From Humulus lupulus (lineage: Eukaryota; Streptophyta; Magnoliopsida; Rosales; Cannabaceae): a stretch of 64,000 nucleotides of DNA. Of the stretch, positions 11,545-22,789 are shown one piece after another. The stretch's first letter is position 1. The number at the start of each line of letters is the position of its first letter. The stretch lies in the NCBI RefSeq assembly GCF_963169125.1, contig NC_084794.1, forward strand, positions 230,465,219 through 230,529,218. Reading direction: 5' to 3'. The position numbers and the translations under genes are program-made. The notes under the pieces are model-generated. The model was not told where the DNA came from and made no database searches. It saw only the letters and a program-made list of their open reading frames with translations.

Positions 11545-12760
11545 TAATAGCCTAAGGCTATAAACAGAGAGAAAAATTTATTACTCGAATAAATACCTTC
11601 TACTGTAACCATGCTTAAATCGTTTTACATTCTCTTATCCATTGCTTTATGCATGGATTATGAGATTATTTACATTGATTTCAAATTAGTCTTTACAAAA
11701 TGGCTGACGTGAAAAAATTGTTTGAAGATCTCGACCAGAAAGATTCTATTGTGATTGTTATTCTTAATATTGATAACATTCTGATCATTGGGAATGATGT
11801 AGAGAAATTATCAAGAGAAAATAAATGGTTAGCTGAACTCTTCTAAATATTAGATTTAGAAAAGCCAAGAATTTTCTATACATTCAAATCTATAGAGATT
11901 GAAAGAATATTCTTCTGGCACTGTCTCAAGCGACTTGTATAGATAAGAAGCTTAAATACTATAGTTTACAAAAATCCAAGAAAGGATTTTTGCCTTCCCG
12001 ATCAGGAGGATGTATTATCTAAATAATAATGTCCATTTATTCTTTGACTAGAAAAGGAGGACATGAGACAATATTCCTACAACTCAGTGATAGACTGTTT
12101 AATGTATAGAATGTTATGTTTTCGAATTGATATTTGTTAAACGGTGGGAATAGTCAGCATTTATCAATTCAATGATGGATTGAGTCATTGTATAAATACA
12201 AGGACTTAATTTTTTTTTAGTATCTTGAATATAATAGAGATTATATGTTTGTGTATTTAGGGAGTGACCTAAAATCCCAAAGGATAAAACTGATTTTAAA
12301 CAAAATAGAAATCTTCAAAGATTGATATCAGAATCAGTTTCCATAACTGTGGAGGAGACACATTAATTTGGAAATGCATTGGACATTTCAAATTTGTATT
12401 TTTCACCATAGAAGTTGAAATGTAACAGCTACAAAGCAGTTAAATAGGTTATTTGATTTAGTTGAATTCTTTGCCATTCTAGAAAGGGTTTCAGACTAGA
12501 ATAAACTACTAGTATCTCATTGCAAAAGCAATGGAGATACAACTATTCTAGAAGAACTATAAATCATGAGAGGGTATAGAACATGAAATAAAGAATCATT
12601 TAATTCAAGACAATTTTACATAATTGATGTAATGATCTAGAAGATAGCTTCAAAACAGTTTCTTACAAAATTGTTAACAAAGACTCTGTGAGACAAATTC
12701 GTTCAGGATAATGCGATTGACATATTGAGGGAGATGCCTCAATTTACTTTAGGGCAAGTG
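11545..12760 (+). pseudogene. Copia reverse transcriptase / RNase H remnants
   Basis: Broken frames carry RT landmarks in order: AxGYKQRE (about 11550), TMLKS...LLSIALCMDYEI (about 11610-11665), and ILNIDNILIIGNDVEKLS (about 11760-11810), which replaces the usual YVDD-I-L. Next comes ALSQATCIDKKLKYYSLQKSKKGFLP (11925-11995, several breaks). RNase H-like text follows, ending with the polypurine tract. Stops are many, so this is old. It belongs with the LTR starting at 12767. Confidence 0.6.
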
Positions 12761-12766
12761 GGAGAT

Positions 12767-13326
12767 TGTTGGGAATAGTGCCCTTAAAGTAATTGTAGTT
12801 GACAAATGTTTTAAATGAAATAAATAATTGAATTGAATTATTATATATATAGACTATGTATGATATTATGTTGATAATATTAAGCAAATATCTGAAAATT
12901 CCAAAGTTTATCTATGTGGTCTTAATCTCATATTGGTAAGAGAGGATCGAGATTAAGATAATAGACTTGAAACAGTTTGCAGTAAAATAAAGTTATGGAA
13001 TCTTTATATTAATTACAGCTAGTACGATTCGCTAGTATTATGAATACATGTGGCCTAGATTTGGGTTACTAGTGTAGTAGGATACTTTAGTGAATGTACT
13101 TTATATATAGTGATATATACAGCTGGACCAGAAGTGATTTGTTAATATTTGTTTAAGCACCATTTAATTTTGATCAAACACATCAAATGATGATCATATA
13201 CATGATAATCTTAATCCCGAGGTTACTATGAACTCATATATATGTCATCTGATCCTTTGATTTATGCGTTAAGGTTTGTCATAATGATCAGGCTAAGAAC
13301 AATTGTTTTGGGGGCTCAATGATATA
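12767..13326 (+). repeat. Copia 3' LTR, left part
   Basis: Starts TGTTGGGAATAGTGCCCTTA directly after a polypurine tract. It is interrupted at 13327 by a gypsy-type LTR; the rest appears to follow from about 23642. Confidence 0.65.
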
Positions 13327-14657
13327 TGTAACGAGCCAAAATTACTAATAAGGCTTAAGGGCCTTGATTAGTGTGCCCGGAGGGCATAATTGGTATTTAT
13401 GTGAATATATGATTAAATGCATGATTATGTGGCATGCATGACTATATGAGTATATGGATATGATTAGATGAATGTTTATGAGTATTAAATATGCATGTGG
13501 GCCCTGTCTTGTTCATAAGGGATTGTTTGTAATTTTGGCCCGTTGAGGGCATAAATGTAGTTGTTTGTGATAAATTGCTGAGACCACATTATTATGTGGA
13601 TATATTTGTAGCTTGTGACTCGAGGCGATCCTAGTGAGCAGTTTAGCGAAAAAGTCATGGTGGGGATTTATACCTGGCTCAGGGGAGCTTGTGGGTATTT
13701 ATGGGAATTTGGGAAATATTTTGGAGGCTATTTGATATTGATGAAAATAATTGGTGATTAGTTAGGTTTCGGGAAGTAAGCGGTAATTATTAGGGACACT
13801 CGAGGAATTAGCAGGAATTGGGAACAAATGACCAAAATACCCTTAGAATGTTTAAAGGCTTAGGTTTTAATGGGAGGGTAAAATGGTCATTTGACTTAAA
13901 AAGGGATAAGTATTAATCTGCCTTTATACACTTAATGGAAGCTGTAGAATGAGTTAGAAGTTAAAGGAAATAAAAGGAAGAAAGAAGGAAGGAAGGAAAA
14001 ATAGAGTACATGATCTCTCTCTTTCTTTCTCTCGAATGGTGGTCTTCCTCACCATTTCTTGTGGAATTTGAAGCTGTAAATTCAGAGGGAGTCTAGGATA
14101 AGTCTTGGAGCCTTGATCCTTGAAGTAACTGAAGTGGGTTGGCTGGAATTAGCTATCAAATTAAGGTAAAGCCTAAAGAGTTTGGTATGAAGTTTCTGAC
14201 TTTGATGAGTTGCTTTTGAATTTGAGTTTTTGGATGGGACTTTTAGGATTTGAGCTTAGGGAATTGAGGAGCTAAGGACTGGAAGGGCACTAAGGGAAAC
14301 CTAGGATTGGACTCCCCATTAAAGGTTTTTCTGGGCTTTTCTGGTTTTTCTGTTGAGTTTTTGAGCTTCAAGCTCAAACATAGTTTTCTTTGTTTAATGG
14401 TGCATGTGGCTAAGTTTTATGTTATTGGGATATGTGGGGTGAGATGTAGATGATGGTAGGCTCAATTTGGTGCGTGGTTGAGGTTTGGAGGGGTTTTAGG
14501 GAGTTTTGGCTTGAGGAAATTCGAAGAAGAAAAATCAGTGTGCTGGAGGTGGTGTAACTAGCACTGTAGCGCTAGCCTTAAGGTGCTACAGTGCTAGGGT
14601 TAGGTTTTCTGGGGGCTTTTGGCTCTGCTTGTAGCGCTGTAGCGCCCACCCTATGGC

Positions 14658-15170
14658 CACTACAAGAAAAAACAGTATTCATAACACTTAAAAAGTGCTA
14701 TCTGGGACTATTGATAGCACTTCTGAAAATGCTAACGTAGCCCATGTTATTAAAAGTCCAGTCTTTTCTATAACATTTTTTTAATGTTATGTTCGGTGTT
14801 ATCTTAAACTATTCAATAACACATTTTTAAGTGCTATAATATTCAAATAATAACATTTAGATAGAGCTTTTTATTATAAATTTGAAGTTTAATCTTGTAT
14901 TTTTTTCATAACACTTTTCAACTGTTACATTTGATTATTTTGATAACATTTTTAGTTTGTTATATTATATAAACCATAACGATTTTTTACGCTTATAATA
15001 TGCTTTTAAATCATAACATATAGTAATAAAATTTTAAATTTTATTTTGATAAGTATACTTATATGGTTTTTTTTAATTAAAAGATTTTCATTATTGTATT
15101 TTGATAAAAAAAAATTCAAAATTAATCATAAAATGTAATTCTCAATAGATTGATAAACCATAAGTATTAC
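14658..15170. repeat. CACTA left terminal and subterminal repeat zone
   Basis: CACTACAAGAAAA end followed by many copies of 'aacactt(t/a)', 'aagtgctat' and 'taacattt' in both orientations, typical of the transposase-binding subterminal regions of CACTA elements. Confidence 0.65.
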
Positions 15171-15500
15171 ATTAAACAATAACTAATTCAAACCATAAAT
15201 GTGTCTACTTCATGAGATATTAGTTCTAACTTAAGTTTGAAAGCATAACATAATAAAGTTTTATAATCTTGAACAATTTTTACTTCAAAAATGAAAAATA
15301 GAAACAAAACTTTATAGTAATTTTCCTAAACAAGAAAAGTTTTTGGTCATTGAAGATGAGAGAAATACAACATCCATAAAGTTGACCATTACAAAAACAA
15401 CAATAACAACAACATGATACCAGCCTGCCATCATTTAATTTGGAAAGGCTGAATATACATGCCATTCTCAACATAGAACAAACACTTGTGCAACATTTTC

Positions 15501-18500
15501 TCAGTAAATTCCGGGGATGACCCTGTACTGAACCTTCTCGCAGTACGATTTCCAGTATTTTCCATACCTACAATAACAATCACATGTCAAGATTTTATGC
15601 CTTTATCTGTATGAAAACGCGCAAACCATTATTCATTTCGTCTACTTATTTATTTTTCTCTACACTGGCATCGGTTTGTAAATTGTCTACACCTGTTGGA
15701 CCAGAAACCACTAACATGATCAGAGTTTCTCTCTCCCATACAAGCAAATAAACTAGTAGCACTCGTAAGGTAAGTTTTAACTAATGAATTACCTCAACTT
15801 CGGGATCTATTTGAAAAACTAAATTTGGAAGGTTTACCTTTGCAATTTTTAAGGGACATATAATTTTTCATAAACAAATGATGAGATTGTGTTTGCTTAC
15901 TTGGATCGGCACCGATCATCATCCCTTTTCGCCCGGTCGAGGAGAAGGATTGTAAGAAAAACCACATAAAAGTAGGGTAAAGCCTGCAGGACAAAAGTGA
16001 TTCAATTCAAACACAACTTCTAACAACATAAACAAATCTAAACTCCAGAAGGAAAATTACTTACGTGGTTAAAAAGAGCTGGAACAGTCCAGAAAAATGC
16101 AGCTAATATTTCTGGGACATAGTGGAAATGTCGAGTTAATCCCCACCTGCGTGAACCAGAGAACTTTGTTTTTAGAATTTTAGCATTTGACAAATTAGGA
16201 CAATGGCTCATAGAAATAGAAGAAGAAAGCACCCTCTATCAGAAAACCAAACCATCCACATGGTTAGAATGCTCATTTTATATACATAGTGTACCCATTT
16301 CAAGGTTTCCAACATCCTGTTGGAGCAAGTAGGCCAACAACAGCATGCTTACCCCCCGCATTCATAACCAAGAAGAAAAAAAAATCCAGTTAGTTCATAT
16401 TTACATGGCAGAGCCTGAAAACATACCATCCTGAAGTTAAAAGAATGCTTCTTTTTGTTTCCCCAGTTGTGGTAGTGTAAGTGGCAGTTATCTGTGAAAC
16501 AGAAAGGGAAGAATTATGCAAGATTTAGCAGCAGATATACAGAAAATTGTATGTATAATGAGAACCAAATAACGAGTTTCAGAGAACCATATACCTTTGA
16601 TGGAGCTTTACCCCAAACCAAAACTTTGCCATTTGTTCTGCGAAACTCTTGCCTTTGCCTATCATAGTCGTAGTTGATGTATATGCAAAGAATGCCTGCT
16701 ACTAGGATGTAGAGTGCCAACTGTGACAAAGCAAAGTAGACAACTAAAATTAAGAATTAATTTAACAGGGACAATGGGGAAATAGGACAGAAAAGAAAGT
16801 ATGGTTGGTTGCAAAAAAAATCAAGTCTACGCTCATCTCATGGGCTTGGCAGCTTACAAACAAAGTTACAAGCATTCAACTTTTGCATTTGGCTGGTAGA
16901 ATAGATTTGCAGCTTCTAACTCAAATCTAGAATCAAATTGCCAATATACAGCTTTTACAAGCTAATAATAATATTACTGGTGTATACCAAGGGGAGTTAG
17001 CTCAAATGGAAAGACATGTGGTTTGTTTCCATAAGGTCTAAAGTTTGAATCCCACCAAGGTATCTACATAGCCATTGCTATAGTTTCCTACTCTCAAGTA
17101 ATGCAGAAAAGTGTTCACATTTTGAAAAGGTTGAAAAACATTTTGGAACTGTTCCTGAACGAAAGTAGTAATATTACATTTTATTGACCAAATAAACTTA
17201 GAATAGAAAACTTTATACCTGAGTTCCAAGGTGTACAGGATGATTGACCAGGTACATGCCAGGAGAAGTATATATAGAAGGCACCCATACAAGGCATCCC
17301 CAGAAAATATAAAAACCAGCTGTCAAAATGATAGGTACAATGATCCAAATGAGAGAAAGTATGAACAAACCAAAAGAACGGGAAAGAAGCAATAGATAAA
17401 TTCAGCACTACAAGAACATTTTTTTAATAATTATTTGGTCTCTTCTAATCACAGTGAAAAATTAGGTAGTAGAAACAATTTATCTGCTAAAATTAAGGCC
17501 AAGAATTTGCAACGTCATGGTAGCCAATCCAAGTAATTGGGATCAAATACAGCAATAGATGGAAAAGGTTAAAGGGGAAGTAACTATAATCTTCGAATGG
17601 TAACGAAAGTAAGAGACTTTAATGATGATGACTTCATAGAAGACGAGTTATCTTATTTCTATCTCACTTAATTCATAAATATAAGTTATGCTTAGTATGC
17701 ATTCAAAAAAATAATAAGACATCTAAATTTGTACATGTTCCAAAATATCAAACCATCCAGAAGATTATTGCCAAAATGATGTTTAATAAAATAATGGATA
17801 ACAAGGATGGAAAGTTAAAATAAAAGGATGTAGAACCTCGATCATGTGCAATATCCATTGTGCTCCAGTATCCAGCTTCCCACCAAAAAAACTTAGTAAC
17901 ATACACCAGCATCAATATGGTATTAACAAGCATTGAATCAGCCACTTTGCCGTTCACTTCATACTGGTAAAAAGAAAAAAGATAGACGTTAAATACTAGC
18001 AAAAGAGCTAAAGAGTGTGTCCACAAAGCAATCTGTTGTAGAAGTGTAAAACAGGAAGGTCGGGTCTGATTTAGAGGTAAGAAATAACCACCAGGGCAGC
18101 TGCACGGGCACACAGTAAAGTAAGATTAAGTGTTCTTTTTGTTCAAATGAATTATACAGAGAAACAATCCTTGAACAAGAGGGAAAATGATTGGCCGCTG
18201 GAAATGGATTGTAGAGATTTTGTGGCAAAGCAACTCAGATTCGTTAATAAAATTTTAACAGTCTAAGTTCACACAATCAAATGGCTACACTGCTGCCACA
18301 TATTTCAAATTGTAAGCGAGCCAAGTTTCAAACCTAAAATGCAATTCATATTGCAACTGGCACATCAACCAACACCATGGACATAAACAAAGTGATGCTG
18401 AATTACTGACATAATTAGGCATAATTCACAACTATCCCATAGACGCTACCTGCTTTATGCAATAAGTTACAGCTAGAACTGCCCAAGACATCATTCCAAA

Positions 18501-19905
18501 TCTGCAATTTGTAAAAACTTTAATGTCGAAGTTTTTACCAATGCGAGGATAGAGTTCCATACCCTGCAAAAAGACAATCGAAATTCGAAAGGATATTCAA
18601 AAGTTATGGTTTGGGAAAATTTCAATAATGACCGCATACACTTAGTAACCCAGCAGAGTTTAAGCTGCTACAAAGCACATACTCTCTAGCAAAATTGAAA
18701 TAGTAAAAATGACAACAACAAAAAACTAACAGAAACAAGTAACAACCACCACCACCAAAAATCCACTCAAAGTCCTTTTGACAGTTGACAAGTGGTGCCA
18801 AGACTTGTGCTAATTTTATTATTATGATTATTTAAATTAAAAAACTAGATAAATAAAAAAGAAGAAGATTTCAAGCAGAGAACTATTGTGATTTCTAATA
18901 GTATTTACATGTGATAGCACAAAGCCCTTGAATAAGACTTAAGAACAACTGATAGGTGAATTATCCTTACAAAGAATGTCACACTCCAAAAACCTAGTCG
19001 ACAATCCTAAATTTACATGTACCTTCACAACCTTATCTCATTACAGTTTTTTTCTAATTTACCACATCCCAAATTTAATAAACAAGAAAAGCAGAAATCC
19101 CAGAAGAATCACACTTACCCAATAGAAATCAATTATGATGTTCCCAGACGAGCCAGAATCAGTGGAAGACGGTGCCACATGGCCCTTAAAACAGAAAGAA
19201 AGAGTCTCAAAAATGTATCTCTAAGTTCATATTTGTGAAAGGGGAACAACAATTGTATTACATAACAATTCAAAATCCTTACTTTTATGTATAATAAAAT
19301 GCAAAAAACCAAGCTTCCGAAAATAAGGGCAGAATATATTTCTCCCAAATGATCATAAACAGTTGAAGGATTGAATATGCCAAACCTGAAGACAGCCAAA
19401 AAAAAGTACCAAGATATAATATAGCACATTGCTTATATCAATCCCAAACTGAACAATATAAGCATCTAACTTTCAAAACAGTAATTAACCGGCAGCACTG
19501 TCCTTTAACTTAAAACAAAGAAATATTTCACTTGGAACATTATGAAATTTCAGAATATCTCATCAGCTAATAAAATCCAACATTTCACAAAGAATTTGTA
19601 AATAAGAGTAAAACAGACAAATTAATTAATAACATTGTAATGAATAATGATGCACATTAATCATAGTGAATTAGTGATCACTGCAATAATTCAGAAGGTG
19701 AAGTCTGAAAAACAAAATAAGATGAATAAAACCTAAGACATCGGTTTTAAATGAAAAAGATGCTACACAACTGAGTAATACTATAATAACTTCAGGCTCT
19801 AAAAGCTATTTCAACTTGACTGGTAAGCCATCATGGAAAAGTTTCTTACCACCAAAGGCCAAAATAGGTGGTCAGTGTCACAAAATACGCTAGCATTCCA
19901 TTAGC
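15501..19905 (-). pseudogene. DWF5: Sterol delta-7 reductase (7-dehydrocholesterol reductase, DWARF5), N-terminally truncated gene copy
   Basis: Eleven exons on the - strand, all with AG/GT borders: 19905-19850, 19385-19283, 19184-19119, 18563-18450, 17963-17837, 17319-17219, 16720-16595, 16491-16427, 16146-16065, 15983-15901 and 15567-15501 (stop TGA). They sum to 990 nt, an open frame of 329 residues with no stop or frameshift. Landmarks in order: NGMLAYFVTLTTYFGLWW, FGIFNPSTVYDHLGEIY, DSMLVNTILMLVYVTKFFWW, YWSTMDIAHDR, NHPVHLGTQ, DRQRQEFRRTNGK, LLTSGWWGLTRHFHYVPE (ERG4/ERG24 signature region) and a C-terminal YRVIPGIY. The plant enzyme is an ER membrane protein of about 430 residues that reduces the delta-7 bond in sterol and brassinosteroid synthesis. 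About 100 N-terminal residues are missing. The copy lies inside a CACTA element next to unrelated gene pieces, so it is most likely a captured fragment. Confidence 0.9.
16990..17055 (+). repeat. tRNA-like sequence (SINE head or tRNA pseudogene) in a DWF5 intron
   Basis: GGGGAGTTAGCTCAAATGG resembles a tRNA 5' end with an A box, and AAGTTTGAATCCC about 33 bases on resembles a B box. The spacing fits a Pol III type 2 promoter. It lies in the intron between exons 17319-17219 and 16720-16595. No clear 3' tail was delimited. Confidence 0.45.
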
Positions 19906-19921
19906 CTGTAAAGGGCATGAA

Positions 19922-20196
19922 CTAAAGAGTCAGATGCTTTGATTGAAGAGCTCAAGAGTGAGAGAAAAAACTTACTTGAAGATGTCACTAAGTTATCATC
20001 AGAAAGAGAAAACTTGTTGGGATTGGTTGAGGGGTTGAGTGACAAGATTAGTGAGATCTCCAGTTCAAACAAACAACTAATGGATCTGTTACAGACAACA
20101 ATGCCCTCTACTGAGGATGAACACTCTAGCTATCTGAGTGAGAATGTGAATAGTCCCATTGCAGTGAAGAAACTTGAAGCAAATTTTGACATATGA
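19922..20196 (+). pseudogene. Captured 3' end of an unidentified coiled-coil protein gene
   Basis: On the + strand, opposite to the flanking DWF5 and COG3 pieces, an open frame of about 90 codons ends in a natural-looking TGA after KKLEANFDI. The translation is charged and heptad-like (IEELKSERKNLLEDVTKLSS, then ENLLGLVEGLSDKISEIS), followed by a Ser/Glu-rich tail. It looks like the C-terminus of a long coiled-coil protein; the family is not recognised. The apparent ATG at 19939 is internal, because the frame is already open at the breakpoint with DWF5 intron sequence (about 19922). The following 400 bases look like 3' UTR. It is a third gene piece in the same CACTA element. Confidence 0.55.
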
Positions 20197-20199
20197 TCC

Positions 20200-20670
20200 C
20201 CATTTAGAGAAATCAACAACTAGAAATATCTATCTTGCTCATGGATAAAGGAATGTTGCTAATCTTGTAGTGTAGTAAAAGTATGGATTCTTGTAATTTC
20301 TTCTTTCCCACTACTTTAGCTAGCTTGTGTGTGACTGCCTCATGCTAGTGCAAGTTTTTTGTTCTTACCACAAATGCATCTTGGTCTATGATTCAGTGCA
20401 TGTATTTTTTCAAAAAAAAAATACTAAAATTTTAATAGAGTTTTGGGTTATTTGGATCAGTTTATTACCGTCATACTTAGTTTGCTCTGGTAATTGTATT
20501 ATTGAAAATCTCCTTTGGCTGAACAAATAACTCTTCCTCCGGCATGTACTAAATTTCCCTGTATCAATCGTATGTTAAGAACACTAAAATTAAACAGCAA
20601 GCATAAAATGTATATTTATATATATGTAATAATAGCCTTTATAAATTATAAAGTATATTACCATACAATA
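20200..20670. other. Probable captured 3' UTR and intergenic filler
   Basis: AT-rich, no frame of note. It follows the stop of the coiled-coil fragment and runs to the broken end of the COG3 fragment. Confidence 0.35.
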
Positions 20671-20671
20671 T

Positions 20672-22107
20672 TCAAACAACTAGCTTAGTGACAGACATGA
20701 TGAATTCCTCACAAGTGGCCTTCAGACTTTTCTCCAGTTCCTGCAAGAAAAAGTGTTACTGACAACTCGATAAATGTTGCAAAAACAAAAAGTGTACTGG
20801 AACTCTTCTCCACCCACTCCCCCAAATATCCCATCCATCACTTATTAGAGAAAACAGAGCACAGCAATTATATGCTGCAAAGAATAGTAGAAGAAAATTT
20901 AAACTGAAGAAAGACTAGAGCCCACAGGTTATCTTGATGAACTTAGAAGAAACCTAGATGTCATAGAAATACTTAAAAACACTCAATTTCCCAGGATTTG
21001 CAGATCTCCATATAGTAGAATACCTGAGAAAATTCTTGATCATGAGTGAGTATTCTATAATAGTTGATTGAAAACTTGAACAGAATTTTATCTGATTTTT
21101 CTTTTTATACTACGGGATTAGAACCCTTTCACTCACACACTCAACCACTTAAGCTAGACTTAAGTAACAGATTTTTATCTGATATGTCTATTGGAAAACG
21201 ATTGTAGTCGGATCATATGGCTTGGGGACCTGAACTACCGGATTTCCTTGAGCTACTCTGACACCCGGAAACTTCTAGAGGTCAAAAACTGGGATGCTCT
21301 CTTTGACAGTGATCAGGTATTTTGCATTAATGACTAAGAAACTTAATCGATTTTCTTTTTCCCAAACAATTTGATGGCACAGTTTCATTATTAAAAAAGA
21401 AAAAGAAAAAGAAGCTATTGAATTTGTTTGGTGTATTGAGTTGAGTAATTTCAGTTTAAACCAAATATACTTACAGATTCAATACTACTCGATGAATAAC
21501 TAGGGGCTTGAAATTGTAAACACTTGAACTTTCAGGCATTTCAAAATGGTTCAACTCTATTGTCATAAACTTCCATGCACTAGTCTATGTATCTCATAGA
21601 TTTCTCTCATGTAATTTGTTCATCTCCACAAGGTTATCATTTATTCTTCCCTTAAAGCATCAAAGCTGATATCATCGGCAAAAAAATATTCAAGAGCTTG
21701 CTGAACTAAGAACTAAACAGAGTTCTAAAGAAATTTAAGAATTTAAAAAAAATTATATACTTGTATGTATATACGTATTACACACTAAAAAATAATAACA
21801 GCATAAATAGTTGCAAGTGAATCACAAACCTTCTTAGCATCTATTTGACTTTCCAAAACTCTGGGTGATAAGGTCCTCGCCAGGGAAGAAGATCTAGACC
21901 AATCAAATAGAGAGGCTTGACCTCTAAGTAGCCGTCTTAAATGATCCTGGAAATACAGTTCAACAACAATTGAGACCTTCCTTCCATTATATGAAATTTT
22001 TAGTTAAGAATAGCAGCAAAAGGTTTAGCTCTGGAGGAACTAACCAGCAAATGAGAGAAGTCAAGTTCCTTGTGTGTCACTGAAAACTCAATATCGAAAG
22101 GTGCAAT
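20672..22107 (-). pseudogene. COG3: Captured fragment of COG3 (conserved oligomeric Golgi complex subunit 3)
   Basis: Three exons on the - strand share one frame: 22107-22045 ([21 protein letters not shown]), 21946-21830 (begins [20 protein letters not shown], ends [13 protein letters not shown]) and 20740-20672 (ELEKSLKATCEEFIMSVTKL). The internal borders are AG/GT. The text matches the C-terminal part of plant COG3, which tethers vesicles at the Golgi. The family normally continues after KLVV with a DPML-like segment; here a stop follows at once, so the capture breakpoint lies at about 20675. The rest of the protein is absent. Upstream (22108-22280) shows no further exon. It cannot encode a working subunit. 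Confidence 0.85.
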
Positions 22108-22364
22108 CTGGGGATGGGCAAAAAAATTTTTTGAAGAATGAGATAAGAAAATCTGCAAGCAGAATCAGACAGGCCAATCTTTTATATAAGAAAGACTTAA
22201 GAAGTACCTAATTACAAGTTTGTTAGTCAGAAATAATGAGTTTTACTCTCACTTTAGAAATGGAAAGCTCCAGTTTTTTTTTTTAAATGAACTTTATAAG
22301 AAAATCTAACAACGATTGACTAATAGCAGAGCAATACCAGCCACGATCGGAAGAGAGTGAAAGA

Positions 22365-22575
22365 GACTCCTCGTCGCTGAGGCGATCGGTGAACACAACA
22401 ACTGTCCAGACGGAGAGGCAGAGAGACGCGACTCTGGAAAGTTGTCTTCGTGAGGCAGAGACTTCGGTGAGGGCGGAGAGACTTCGTGAGGGCGGAGGCA
22501 GAGATGAGTTGAGGGCGGTGAGGGCGGAGACACTTCGGTGAGGGCGGAGAGACTTCGTGAGTGAGAGATTGAGGC
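22365..22575. repeat. GA/GC-rich minisatellite near the right end of the CACTA element
   Basis: Repeated units of 'ggtgagggcggagagacttcg' and shorter variants, about 20-40 bases each, six or so copies. The - strand frames here are Ser/Pro/Leu-rich and look like artefacts of the repeat. Confidence 0.6.
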
Positions 22576-22639
22576 TGAGAGAAAGGCTTGAGAAAATCTG
22601 AGAGAAAGGGAATTTTGGCATAAATTCATTTTGCCGCCT

Positions 22640-22789
22640 GGGATTTTAGTCATATGGCGCCAAAAATTTTAATCCCCACTATTCATCACTATTCATCAGT
22701 TCCGTGTTAATTTTAATCCCCCATTAATAATAGCATTTTTAAAAATATGCTATTCTTTAATGTAATATATACTCAATATTGTTGTAGTG
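22640..22789. repeat. CACTA right terminal zone
   Basis: Contains paired 'tagcatttttaaaaatatgcta' type inverted repeats and ends TTGTTGTAGTG, complementary to the left CACTACAA end. Confidence 0.65.

Larger units (their letters stand above)
14658..22789. mobile_element. CACTA-type transposon carrying captured host-gene fragments (Pack-CACTA)
   Basis: The left end is CACTACAAGAAAA and the right end TTGTTGTAGTG, the inverted CACTA termini. Subterminal zones at both ends are rich in short repeats around 'aaaagtgctat/ataacatttt' (14680-14960 and 22725-22755). The host LTR continues on each side. Flanking triplets are GGC and CAC, so no perfect 3-bp duplication is seen. No transposase was found inside; the interior is host-gene sequence. 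This fits a non-autonomous gene-carrying CACTA. Confidence 0.75.

Noticed and set aside
15501..19905. Complete functional DWF5 gene
   Set aside because: The exons present are open, but the first hundred or so residues are missing. The upstream position is occupied by an unrelated gene piece on the other strand within 20 bases of the intron.
22283..22653. Overlapping - strand ORFs of 112-115 codons
   Set aside because: Ser/Leu/Pro-rich translations produced in two frames by the GA/GC minisatellite; no domain.
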